11,059 bases of DNA from an uncultured bacterium. GTDB lineage: Bacteria > Bacillota > Clostridia > Lachnospirales > Lachnospiraceae. The position numbers and the translations under genes were made by a program. The stretch lies in assembly GCA_945871045.1 (NCBI GenBank), contig CAMBUC010000043.1, forward strand, positions 1 through 11,059, in the 5' to 3' direction. Of the stretch, positions 1 through 8,251 are shown piece after piece; the stretch's first letter is position 1; each line of letters opens with the position of its first letter. The notes beneath the pieces were generated by a model, which did not search any database, was not told the DNA's origin, and saw only the letters and a list, made by a program, of their open reading frames with translations.

Positions 1-3000
1 CTGCATAGTAAGCAAGGGGATAAAAGACCTTACAATATGCAATTCGCCATGCCATCATAACATAGGCTGCCGCGTGGGCTTTCGGGAACATATATTTAAT
101 CTTTTCACAGGACCAGATATACCAGTCTGGAACATCATGATCGATCATATCCTGTTTCCATTCGCCCCATTTATCACATTTTCCTTTTGCCACCATGCCT
201 TTTCGTACCGCTTCCATGATCTTAAAAGACTCCTCTGATTCCAATCCCATACCGATCAGATAGGTCATGATATCATCACGGGTACAGATACAGGTAGAGA
301 TCGTCGCCCGTCCTTCCTGGATCAGAGTCTGGGCGTTGCCAAGCCACACATCTGTTCCGTGAGACAGACCTGCGATACGTACCAGATCCGAAAACTCTTT
401 CGGCTGTGTATCGATCAGCATGCCCATGGCAAAATCGGTTCCAAACTCCGGAATTCCCAGTGCTCCCAGTTTACAGCCGTTGATATCCTCCGGAGCGATC
501 TGAAGTGCGGTGGTATTCTGAAACAACGACATGACGCTGGCGTCATCCAACGGGATCTTCTGCGCATCAATGCCCGTCAGATCCTCTAACATTCGGATCA
601 TCGTCGGATCATCATGACCGAGAATATCCAGTTTTAACAGATTATGGTCGATGGAATGGTACTCAAAATGCGTGGTGATCGTATCTGTTGTCATATCATT
701 TGCCGGATGCTGAATCGGCGTAAAAGAATAGATCTCGTCACCCACAGGAAGCACTACGATTCCACCGGGATGCTGGCCGGTAGTTCTGCGAACACCGACA
801 CATCCTGCGAGAATACGTTCAATCTCGCAGGAACGCTTATGCACGCCCCGCTCTTCAAAGTATTTTTTCACATAACCGTATGCGGTCTTATCTGCTAATG
901 TACCGATCGTTCCTGCACGGAATGTCTGACCGGCACCAAAAATCACTTCTGTATATTTGTGAGCCTTACTCTGATAATCACCCGAAAAATTCAAGTCGAT
1001 ATCCGGCTCTTTGTCACCTTTAAAGCCAAGGAAAGTCTCAAAGGGAATATCAAACCCGTCTTTTTCCAATGGTTCCCCACAGTTAGGGCAATAGCGGTCC
1101 GGCATATCACAACCGCCCCGCCCGGCAAATGCTTTCACTTCCGGTGAATCAAAATCTACAAAATGGCAGTTTTTACAGTAATAGTGCGGACTGAGAGGAT
1201 TGACCTCTGTAATACCGGACATCGTTGCCACAAAAGAAGAGCCTACCGATCCGCGGGATCCTACCAGATACCCATCTTCATTGGATTTCCACACCAATTT
1301 TTGGGCGATGATGTACATCACCGCGTATCCGTTTCCAATGATTGAATTCAGTTCCCGCTCTAATCGCTCATGCACAATATCCGGAAGATCTGGTCCATAC
1401 ATCTCATGGGCTTTATTGTAACAGATATCCCGCAACATCTGATCGGAATTCTCAATAACCGGCGGACATTTATCCGGCCGAACCGGTGAGATCACCTCAC
1501 ACATATCCGCGATCTTATTGGTGTTTGTAATGACGATCTCTTCTGCTTTCTCGCTGCCCAGATACTGAAATTCCTCCAGCATCTCTTCGGTGGTACGAAG
1601 AAACAGGGGCGCCTGTTCATCCGCATCCGAAAATCCTTTACCGGCCATGATGATCCGCCGGTACACTTCGTCCTCGGGATTCAGAAAGTGTACATCACAG
1701 GTTGCAACCACCGGTTTATGGAAATCCTCACCAAGCTGTACGATCTGACGGTTCAGTTCCTGAATATCTTCCACATTGTTCATGGGATTTTTCTGATCGC
1801 GCAGCATAAACGCATTGTTTCCCACCGGCTGAATTTCCAGATAATCATAAAATTCTACCAATCGGGCAATTTCCTGCGCCGGCCTTCCGTTCAAAAGCGC
1901 CTGATACAGTTCTCCCGCCTCACACGCCGAACCCAGAATCAGGCCTTCCCTGTATTTCATCAGTTCGCTCTTAGGAATACGGGGGCGCTTATGATAATAG
2001 GTCAGATGAGATAAGGAAACCAGCCGATACAGGTTCACCCGTCCGATATCATTTTTCGCCAGAATAATCGCATGATAGGTGGACATCTTCTGAATGGCTT
2101 CAGCAGAAGGGATACCCTTTTCATTTAACTCATCTAACGTATAGATCCTACGGCTTTCCAGCATTTCGATAAACTTTACGAAAATCTCTGCGGTACAGCC
2201 GGCATCATCCACTGCCCGATGATGATTTTCCAGCGATACACCTACTGCTTTTGCCACCGTATCTAACTTATAGCGGTTTAACTGCGGAAGCAGGAAACGC
2301 GCCATAGCAACCGTATCCGCCACTGTATGATCACAATTCAAATGCAGATCTTCACAGTTTTTCTGAATAAAACTCATGTCAAATTCCGCATTATGAGCCA
2401 CCATCACACAGCCTTTACAAAACTGCATAAACTCCGGCAGGATCTCCTCGATCAACGGTGCATCGATGACCATATCATCACGGATCCCTGTCAGTTCCTC
2501 AATATCAAAAGGAATCGGGATCTGGGGATTGACAAAGGAAGAGAACCGTTCTGTGATACTTCCATTCTGCACCTTAACGGCACCGATCTCGATGATCTTA
2601 TTTTTTTTCGGGCTAAAACCGGTTGTCTCTAAATCAAACACAACAAAATCGCTGTGAAAGTCCTGTCCTTTCGGATCTTTCACGATTCGTTTTGTATCAT
2701 CCACCAAATATGCTTCCACACCGTAGATCACTTTAAAATCGGCTCCCTTGGGAATCGCATGATTTGCTACCGGGAATGCCTGCACCGCACCATGGTCTGT
2801 GATGGCAATACTTTTATGTCCAAAGGCGACTGCCTGGGCTATGATATCTCCCACATCAGACACGCCGTCCATATCACTCATTTTTGTATGGCAGTGCAGT
2901 TCCACGCGTTTACGTACCGACTGATCCGACCGTTTCGTTGTGAAATCACCGATCTTTTTAATACCTATAACGGAGCCAACCGTCAGTTCATGATCAAAGT

Positions 3001-4102
3001 GATCCAACGCAGCAACACCTTTGATCTTTACAAAGGCCCCCTTTTTCAAAGACCCCCGCAGTTCTTCCAGACTTTCGTTTCTGGTAAAGATTTTGATCAC
3101 CATCGTATCCGTAAAGTCTGTAACCGTCAAAAAGAGGATCGTCTTCTCTCCCCGGATCTCTCTTTCGTCCGTTGCAACGATCTTTCCCCGGATAACCACA
3201 TCGCCGATCTCACCCTGAATCTGGCTGATCGGTATTTCTTCCTCCTCAAAGTCCCTGCCATAAAGTACATCCGGATTATCTGATTTCTTCCGCGCAAATC
3301 CGCCACCGAAGGAACCGCCCTTTGCAGATGCAGCGTTTCCGGTAAATTTCTTTTGGGAAGGTGGTGTCAGGCGCTCTTTCTTCTCTTTGGGAACTTCTTT
3401 TGCTTTTTCTGCGGAGGCAGTTCTTTGTTCCTGTTTCGCTTCCCCCTGCATCTTTTGTTTTTCGGAAGAGGCATCCTCCATCACCATCAAACTTCCGTCT
3501 TCCCGTTCTGCATTTGCACCAAAAGAAGAATTCGATACGATGCGATGGATCTCCAGTTCCATCTGCTTGTCCGAATCCTCTTTATATTTACTTTCCTTCA
3601 ATTCTTCGTACAAAACATCTACGATCAGTTTTAAACCGCATCGCTCGCAGAAGATCTTGTCCAGAATATTTAACAATTCCTCTCCACGCTCTTTTGCCAG
3701 CACACTGCCGGGCATATGTAAAAGCATATGCGTTTCATCTGTAAATTCCATAGTCGTTGAACGGAAGAGATTATACAAAAGGGCAGAATACTCCCGTAAC
3801 TCCAGTCGTATACTGTCCTCATAAACAGAGAGCAGTTTTTTTGCTGTGTACTGCGCAGACAACTGATACCGCTCCCGAATCTTTACTTTTAAATCTTTTC
3901 CCTGAAAGATCTGCTGATGAATCTCCCGCTCCAACTGAAAAATATATTTTTTCGGGATCAACCGTTCACTGAACAGATAGATCCGATAGAGATCCTTTGC
4001 CTGATTGGTACTGATCTTTTCCACCTGAACCTCACGAAGCAGTTGACGGATCTCTGAGGGTACACCCAGAGACGGAAATACATCAAAAAACATCTTAGCC
4101 AA
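1..4102 (-). CDS. polC: DNA polymerase III alpha subunit, PolC type (3' end cut by window)
   Basis: Replicative polymerase of low-GC Gram-positives, carrying its own proofreading exonuclease. About 1367 residues are visible in one uninterrupted frame, which is still open at position 1 (last residues AWRIAYCKVFYPLAYYA). Numbering is from the TTG at 4102. An N-terminal domain (1 to ~190) leads to a charged linker (~193–280), then an OB fold (~290–390). The PHP domain begins at HCH 403–405 and is split by the DEDDh exonuclease (D490, E492, D575, H628, D633), resuming through D803/H805. The polymerase part has a four-cysteine zinc site (C976, C979, C1005, C1008), the catalytic PDIDLNFSG (D1034, D1036) and TTGQHPGG (1107–1114). 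By alignment to B. subtilis PolC from memory (D973/D975 of 1437), roughly 130 C-terminal residues are missing. It follows ispG by 6 bases. TTG at 4102 is preferred over ATG at 4093 because only TTG has a well-placed GGGGTGAG. Confidence 0.97.
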   Translation of the reverse strand, partial: MAKMFFDVFPSLGVPSEIRQLLREVQVEKISTNQAKDLYRIYLFSERLIPKKYIFQLEREIHQQIFQGKDLKVKIRERYQLSAQYTAKKLLSVYEDSIRLELREYSALLYNLFRSTTMEFTDETHMLLHMPGSVLAKERGEELLNILDKIFCERCGLKLIVDVLYEELKESKYKEDSDKQMELEIHRIVSNSSFGANAEREDGSLMVMEDASSEKQKMQGEAKQEQRTASAEKAKEVPKEKKERLTPPSQKKFTGNAASAKGGSFGGGFARKKSDNPDVLYGRDFEEEEIPISQIQGEIGDVVIRGKIVATDEREIRGEKTILFLTVTDFTDTMVIKIFTRNESLEELRGSLKKGAFVKIKGVAALDHFDHELTVGSVIGIKKIGDFTTKRSDQSVRKRVELHCHTKMSDMDGVSDVGDIIAQAVAFGHKSIAITDHGAVQAFPVANHAIPKGADFKVIYGVEAYLVDDTKRIVKDPKGQDFHSDFVVFDLETTGFSPKKNKIIEIGAVKVQNGSITERFSSFVNPQIPIPFDIEELTGIRDDMVIDAPLIEEILPEFMQFCKGCVMVAHNAEFDMSFIQKNCEDLHLNCDHTVADTVAMARFLLPQLNRYKLDTVAKAVGVSLENHHRAVDDAGCTAEIFVKFIEMLESRRIYTLDELNEKGIPSAEAIQKMSTYHAIILAKNDIGRVNLYRLVSLSHLTYYHKRPRIPKSELMKYREGLILGSACEAGELYQALLNGRPAQEIARLVEFYDYLEIQPVGNNAFMLRDQKNPMNNVEDIQELNRQIVQLGEDFHKPVVATCDVHFLNPEDEVYRRIIMAGKGFSDADEQAPLFLRTTEEMLEEFQYLGSEKAEEIVITNTNKIADMCEVISPVRPDKCPPVIENSDQMLRDICYNKAHEMYGPDLPDIVHERLERELNSIIGNGYAVMYIIAQKLVWKSNEDGYLVGSRGSVGSSFVATMSGITEVNPLSPHYYCKNCHFVDFDSPEVKAFAGRGGCDMPDRYCPNCGEPLEKDGFDIPFETFLGFKGDKEPDIDLNFSGDYQSKAHKYTEVIFGAGQTFRAGTIGTLADKTAYGYVKKYFEERGVHKRSCEIERILAGCVGVRRTTGQHPGGIVVLPVGDEIYSFTPIQHPANDMTTDTITTHFEYHSIDHNLLKLDILGHDDPTMIRMLEDLTGIDAQKIPLDDASVMSLFQNTTALQIAPEDINGCKLGALGIPEFGTDFAMGMLIDTQPKEFSDLVRIAGLSHGTDVWLGNAQTLIQEGRATISTCICTRDDIMTYLIGMGLESEESFKIMEAVRKGMVAKGKCDKWGEWKQDMIDHDVPDWYIWSCEKIKYMFPKAHAAAYVMMAWRIAYCKVFYPLAYYA

Positions 4103-4108
4103 TTTTAA

Positions 4109-5161
4109 TTACTCACCCCAATGCTCCAGTTCCGCTCTCAGTTCATCCAAAAGCTGTTCCTCGGGAACTTTTTTTATGATCTCACCGTGTTTGATAATGA
4201 GACCTTCTCCTATACCGCCTGCGACACCAAGATCTGCTTCCCGTGCCTCTCCGGGACCATTTACAACGCAACCCATGACAGCCACTTTTATATCCAGCGG
4301 ATACTGCTCCACCAGATTTTCCACTTTACCCGCTAAAGAGATAAGATCGATCTGCGTACGTCCGCACGTGGGACAGGACACTACCTCGATCCCACCGCTT
4401 CGAAGCCCTAAGGTCTTTAAGATCAATTTTGCCGATTTGATTTCCTCAATGGGAGCACCGGTCAAAGACACACGGATCGTATCTCCGATTCCCTGTCCTA
4501 AGATGAGACCAAGCCCTACTGCTGATTTGATATTTCCTCTGGTGATCGTTCCTGCTTCTGTAATTCCAACATGGAGGGGATGATCCGTCTTCGCCGCTAT
4601 CAGTTCATGGGCTTTCACACACATCATAACATCGGAGGATTTAATACTGATGACCAGATTGCCATATCCCATATCCTCGATCATCTTTACTTTGTCAAGG
4701 GCACTCTCCACCAGTCCTTCCGCAGTCACTCCACCGTATTTCTCCAGCAAAGGTTTTTCCAAAGATCCGCTGTTCACACCGACACGGATTGGAATATTCC
4801 GTTCCTTTGCGCAATCCACAACGGCACGTACCCGGTCACTGCTTCCGATATTTCCGGGATTGATACGGATCTTATCCGCACCATGTTCCATTGCTGCGAT
4901 TGCCAATTTATAATCGAAATGGATATCCGCTACAAGAGGGATGGCTATCTGTTTTTTGATCTCAGCCAAAGCCTTTGCAGCCTCCATATCCGGAACTGCA
5001 CAGCGAATGATCTCGCAGCCTGCTTTGGTCAATTCATTGATCTGCGAAACGGTCGCGTCCACATCCTGTGTTTTCGTGTTCGTCATCGACTGGATCAAAA
5101 TGGGATTCCCTCCGCCGATCACTCGATTGCCAATCTGAACTGTCCTTGTATTCTCACGCAT
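4109..5161 (-). CDS. ispG: 4-hydroxy-3-methylbut-2-en-1-yl diphosphate synthase
   Basis: IspG (GcpE) performs the penultimate step of the MEP isoprenoid pathway, the reductive ring opening of methylerythritol cyclodiphosphate to HMBPP, in the cytosol with a [4Fe-4S] cluster. The 350-residue protein has the short bacterial two-domain form. An N-terminal TIM-barrel region (QSMTNTKTQDV near 24–34, VADIHFD 77–83, KIRINPGNIG 97–106) precedes a C-terminal cluster domain. That domain holds SCPTCGR (C263, C266) and GCVVNGPGEA (C298, E305), the three cysteines and glutamate that bind the cluster in characterised IspG. ATG is preceded by AGGAG at 5170–5174, 8 bases away, and the gap to rseP is 14 bases. 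With dxr two genes upstream this operon holds two MEP enzymes; the other pathway enzymes are not in the window. No key residue is missing. Confidence 0.97.
   Translation of the reverse strand: MRENTRTVQIGNRVIGGGNPILIQSMTNTKTQDVDATVSQINELTKAGCEIIRCAVPDMEAAKALAEIKKQIAIPLVADIHFDYKLAIAAMEHGADKIRINPGNIGSSDRVRAVVDCAKERNIPIRVGVNSGSLEKPLLEKYGGVTAEGLVESALDKVKMIEDMGYGNLVISIKSSDVMMCVKAHELIAAKTDHPLHVGITEAGTITRGNIKSAVGLGLILGQGIGDTIRVSLTGAPIEEIKSAKLILKTLGLRSGGIEVVSCPTCGRTQIDLISLAGKVENLVEQYPLDIKVAVMGCVVNGPGEAREADLGVAGGIGEGLIIKHGEIIKKVPEEQLLDELRAELEHWGE
4112..4119 (-). promoter_or_regulatory. Ribosome binding site deciding the polC start
   Basis: GGGGTGAG overlaps the last codons of ispG. It lies 9 bases before TTG at 4102 but 18 before ATG at 4093, and nothing resembling AGGAGG lies nearer the ATG. 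This favours a TTG start giving (M)AKMFFDVFPS. Because the site sits in the ispG coding end, polC translation is probably coupled to ispG. The match to the anti-Shine-Dalgarno sequence is partial, so the ATG cannot be excluded. Confidence 0.55.
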
Positions 5162-5175
5162 GTTCGTTTCTCCTA

Positions 5176-6210
5176 TTACATAAACAATTTTCGAATATCA
5201 TTTCCCATGATCACCACCATTAAGACCATAAGCACGATCAGCCCAATGTAGTGAACCATGCCTTCCTTCTGCGGATCGATCCGCTTGCCGCGGATCGCCT
5301 CAATGATAAAGAATACCAGACGTCCGCCGTCCAATGCCGGAAGCGGCAATAAGTTCATAACACCTAAATTTGCCGATAAAAGAATCGCCATATTAAGTAA
5401 ATTCATAATGATATAAAATACACCATCCGGTTTGCTTGCTGTATACGTATCTCCGATCGTCTTAACGATTCCCACAGGACCTGACAGATCATTCATATGG
5501 AGTTGTCCCGTCACCAGTTTTCCAAGGCTCTGAAGTGTGGTTGAGATCCAGTACTTCACCTCATAAAAACTGTACTGAATGACACGTAAGGGTCCACTCT
5601 TTTTCCTTCCTATACTTCCCTGAAAACCAAACAGGTAACGCCCTGCTTCTTCATTATATTCCGGTGTGATGGCAGCAGAGTATTTCTCGCCATCATGCTC
5701 CCATACAACTTCTGTGTTCTCACCATCATGGAAAAATGTGTATACACTGATCTCTCGATAAAAATGAATATGTTTCTTTCCAAGTTTTACGATTCGATCC
5801 CCAGCCTGAATGCCTGCTTCTGCTGCTGGAGACCCTGGTTCCACCTGATAAATGCTAGGTTCGTCAATACCCACTGATCCAAGAATAATCAACGAGAATA
5901 CCCATGCCAGAATAAAATTGAAAAAAGGACCTGCAAACACGATGGAAAAACGTTGCCAGACTCCCTTTTTTCCAAACGCGCGGTTAGAATCACTTTCTTC
6001 GTCCTCACCTTCCATCATACAGGCACCACCAAAAGGCAACAGTTTTAAAGAATAAAAGGTTTCTCCCTTATGGAATCCTATAATGGTCGGTCCAAGGCCG
6101 AGACAAAACTCATTGACCTGCACACCATTTGCTTTTGCCAGCAAAAAATGCCCAAGTTCATGAAATAAAATAATTAGGCTAAATAATATAATTGCGATTA
6201 CAATATTCAA
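5176..6210 (-). CDS. rseP: RseP/RasP-type site-2 intramembrane metalloprotease
   Basis: Membrane zinc protease of the S2P family (peptidase M50B). It cleaves transmembrane segments, and in characterised relatives these are those of anti-sigma factors and leftover signal peptides. The 344 residues contain HELGH at 17–21 in the first membrane helix, giving two zinc ligands and the catalytic glutamate. A second hydrophobic segment spans ~88–112, and one PDZ domain (~118–185, with EPGSPAAEAGIQAGDRI) follows. SGPVGI lies at 243–248, another hydrophobic segment at ~264–284, then the third zinc ligand in NLLPLPALDGG (D294) and a last helix at ~320–337. E. coli RseP is longer, about 450 residues with two PDZ domains; a shorter single-PDZ form is usual in Gram-positives. 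The start is TTG, not ATG: the protein begins at TTG AAT ATT with AGGTGG 4 bases upstream. The substrate cannot be told from this window. Confidence 0.95.
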   Translation of the reverse strand: MNIVIAIILFSLIILFHELGHFLLAKANGVQVNEFCLGLGPTIIGFHKGETFYSLKLLPFGGACMMEGEDEESDSNRAFGKKGVWQRFSIVFAGPFFNFILAWVFSLIILGSVGIDEPSIYQVEPGSPAAEAGIQAGDRIVKLGKKHIHFYREISVYTFFHDGENTEVVWEHDGEKYSAAITPEYNEEAGRYLFGFQGSIGRKKSGPLRVIQYSFYEVKYWISTTLQSLGKLVTGQLHMNDLSGPVGIVKTIGDTYTASKPDGVFYIIMNLLNMAILLSANLGVMNLLPLPALDGGRLVFFIIEAIRGKRIDPQKEGMVHYIGLIVLMVLMVVIMGNDIRKLFM

Positions 6211-6214
6211 ACTT

Positions 6215-6220
6215 CCACCT
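6215..6220 (-). promoter_or_regulatory. Ribosome binding site for the TTG start of rseP
   Basis: AGGTGG lies 4 bases before TTG at 6208–6210, inside the 36-base dxr–rseP gap. The TTG lets the protein open with the hydrophobic stretch that carries the catalytic HELGH at residues 17–21. The next in-frame ATG would cut off this active site, so the non-ATG start is needed for a working enzyme. Confidence 0.6.
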
Positions 6221-6246
6221 GCTCTCTATCTGTTCTGATCCCCTAT

Positions 6247-7395
6247 CTAATCCTTGTACTTTGATGCAACCAATTCACGGACCTGCTTTTCGGTTTCAAG
6301 AATTTCTTCCAACTTAGGCGCTTCGATAAATGCACTATTTTTCATGCAGTTCTCAATGATCTCCGTAATCTGCAGATAAGAGATCTTTCTGTCCAGAAAC
6401 AACGCCACAGCAGCCTCATTTGCCGCATTAAAGATCGTCGGCACATTTCCGCCTGCCCGCATAGCATCATAGGCAAGCGCCAACCCCTGAAACGTATCAA
6501 AATCCGGTTTTTCAAATGTAATGGAACCCAATGCGCCAAAATCGAGGCGTTTTCCGCCAAGGGGTCTGCGTCTCGGATAATAAAGTGCATACTGAATGGG
6601 AAGGCGCATATCCGGCGTACCAAGCTGGGCGATGATACTTCCATCCTCATATTGAACCATGGAATGGATCACGCTCTGGGGCTGGATCACTACTTCAATC
6701 TGCTCCAGTTCTACGCCAAACAGCCATTTCGCCTCCATGACTTCCAGTCCTTTATTTACCATGGTGGAAGAGTCAATCGTTATCTTTCTTCCCATCGCCC
6801 AGTTCGGATGCTTTAACGCATCCTCAAGGGTTACATTTGCCAGTTCCCCACGGTTTTTTCCCCGGAATGGTCCGCCGGATGCAGTCAGCAGGATCTTATC
6901 GATCCGATTCATGCGGTCACCATTTAATGATTGAAAGATCGCAGAATGTTCACTATCTACCGGAAGGATCAAAACATCATATTCTTTTGCCATGGGCATG
7001 ATCAAATGTCCGGCAGTAACGAGTGTTTCCTTATTTGCAAGTGCGATGTTTTTGCCTGACTGGATCGCAGCCACCGTGGGACGAAGACCAATCATTCCGA
7101 CGATAGCCGTTACTAAGATCTCGCTGTCCGGATCCGCTGCAATATCAATAAGTCCCTCCATACCATAATGCACTTTCACTCCGAGATCTGCCACACGGGA
7201 TTTCAGATCTAACGCATCCTTTTCTTCCCATACTGCCACATTTTTCGGTAAAAACTCACGGATCTGCTGTTCAAACAGATCGATATTATGTCCGGCAGAC
7301 ATTGCTGTTACCTGCAGATCACCCTGCGTACGGACAATGTCCAGTGTCTGTGTACCGATAGAACCGGTCGATCCAAGTATTGCTATCTTTTTCAT
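6247..7395 (-). CDS. dxr: 1-deoxy-D-xylulose 5-phosphate reductoisomerase
   Basis: Dxr (IspC) converts 1-deoxy-D-xylulose 5-phosphate to 2-C-methyl-D-erythritol 4-phosphate using NADPH and a divalent metal. It is the first committed step of the MEP pathway and the target of fosmidomycin. The 382-residue length is normal. The NADPH-binding glycine motif GSTGSIG is at 8–14 and ANKETLV at 120–126. The metal-binding VDSEH gives D147 and E149, and NKGLEVMEA gives E218. TASGGPFRG (171–179) and HPNWAMG (196–202) form the substrate-binding loops. ATG is preceded by AGAAGGG, 38 bases after cdsA, and rseP follows after 36 bases. Its presence with ispG means the organism makes isoprenoids by MEP rather than relying only on mevalonate. 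The product probably feeds UppS, encoded two genes upstream. Confidence 0.98.
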   Translation of the reverse strand: MKKIAILGSTGSIGTQTLDIVRTQGDLQVTAMSAGHNIDLFEQQIREFLPKNVAVWEEKDALDLKSRVADLGVKVHYGMEGLIDIAADPDSEILVTAIVGMIGLRPTVAAIQSGKNIALANKETLVTAGHLIMPMAKEYDVLILPVDSEHSAIFQSLNGDRMNRIDKILLTASGGPFRGKNRGELANVTLEDALKHPNWAMGRKITIDSSTMVNKGLEVMEAKWLFGVELEQIEVVIQPQSVIHSMVQYEDGSIIAQLGTPDMRLPIQYALYYPRRRPLGGKRLDFGALGSITFEKPDFDTFQGLALAYDAMRAGGNVPTIFNAANEAAVALFLDRKISYLQITEIIENCMKNSAFIEAPKLEEILETEKQVRELVASKYKD

Positions 7396-7433
7396 ATTAC
7401 ATCCCTTCTATCACACTCTTACTTTCGCGTACC

Positions 7434-8249
7434 TTATTTCATAAAATAAAATGCAAGGAAATAAATGACCGGTGCTGTAAAGATCACCGAATCAAATCGA
7501 TCAAGAACACCACCGTGTCCGGGAATCAGTTTGCCATAATCCTTTACATCGTAATTTCGCTTGATGGCTGACGCGGTCAGATCCCCTACCATGGAAAGTA
7601 AAGCCCCTGCGGCACTGATCGCAGTTAACACACACACCTGTGCATGTGTGATGTCCATCTGTGATGCAAATATGCGAGCATAAATATAAGTCAGAAGCAT
7701 CGTTCCTACCACACCGCCAACGGCTCCTTCCACAGATTTTTTTGGTGAAAGGACCGGTGACATCTTATGTTTACCGATCAATTTTCCTACACAGTATGCA
7801 CATGTATCGCAGCCCCAGGATGAGAGGAAGATCAGCCATACTGTATATGTACCGTTTGTAAGCATTCTCGTCTGATATAAAAACGAAAACATCACGCCAA
7901 CATAAAGCACGCCAAACACTGCCTGCATAATCTGCGTACTGTGGAACTTTGGATAACGATTTACCATAATGAACAGAAACACCATCATTACGATGATCAC
8001 ATATAATAACCAGTTGATCGGTATCCCATATTCTGTTGCTGCTCCAAGTAACATATAATATACGATCGTCAACACATAACCCACCAGACCAAGTTCTGTT
8101 TTATGAATCTGAAATACGCGGTAGATCTCCATTAAACCAATCAATGAGAGGGCAAGCGAAACACCCCACAAGATCCAGCCGCCGCTGATGATAAAAACAA
8201 GCGCCAGAAGAACAAGAATCACTCCACTGATCAATCTTGTACGAAACAT
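7434..8249 (-). CDS. cdsA: Phosphatidate cytidylyltransferase (CDP-diglyceride synthase)
   Basis: Integral membrane enzyme that joins CTP and phosphatidic acid to give CDP-diacylglycerol, the branch point for phosphatidylglycerol, cardiolipin and related lipids. The 271 residues are strongly hydrophobic, with about eight membrane segments from residue 7 to the C-terminus. The full CDS family signature lies at 227–253: S-x-I-K-R, then K-D at 236–237, then PGHGGVLDRFD. SPKKSVEG (168–175) and D223 in the preceding GDL are further conserved positions. The length matches the family. ATG follows the uppS stop by only 2 bases, and AAGGAGG at 8257–8263 lies within the uppS end, so the two are probably translationally coupled. 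UppS and CdsA both act on membrane lipids, which fits their pairing in many Bacillota. Confidence 0.97.
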   Translation of the reverse strand: MFRTRLISGVILVLLALVFIISGGWILWGVSLALSLIGLMEIYRVFQIHKTELGLVGYVLTIVYYMLLGAATEYGIPINWLLYVIIVMMVFLFIMVNRYPKFHSTQIMQAVFGVLYVGVMFSFLYQTRMLTNGTYTVWLIFLSSWGCDTCAYCVGKLIGKHKMSPVLSPKKSVEGAVGGVVGTMLLTYIYARIFASQMDITHAQVCVLTAISAAGALLSMVGDLTASAIKRNYDVKDYGKLIPGHGGVLDRFDSVIFTAPVIYFLAFYFMK

Positions 8250-8251
8250 AA

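Noticed and set aside
1248..1260. GATCC-GCG-GGATC palindrome
   Set aside because: It encodes Gly-Ser-Arg-Gly-Ser in a conserved part of polC; a codon coincidence explains it.
2654..3283. Plus-strand open frame of 209 codons opposite polC
   Set aside because: It lies fully opposite the PHP/OB coding part of polC, has no recognisable motif and a residue mix (many Cys, His, Phe, Ile) typical of a shadow frame.
4571..5251. Plus-strand open frame of 226 codons opposite ispG and the rseP end
   Set aside because: It is antisense to the conserved ispG and spans the ispG/rseP gap; no domain or ribosome binding site supports it.
6342..6650. Minus-strand 102-codon frame inside dxr
   Set aside because: It is out of frame with dxr, which has every expected motif across this stretch.
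7628..7650. CACACACA / TGTGTG inverted repeat
   Set aside because: It lies inside the cdsA coding sequence, has no T run or site-specific context and is a simple dinucleotide pattern.
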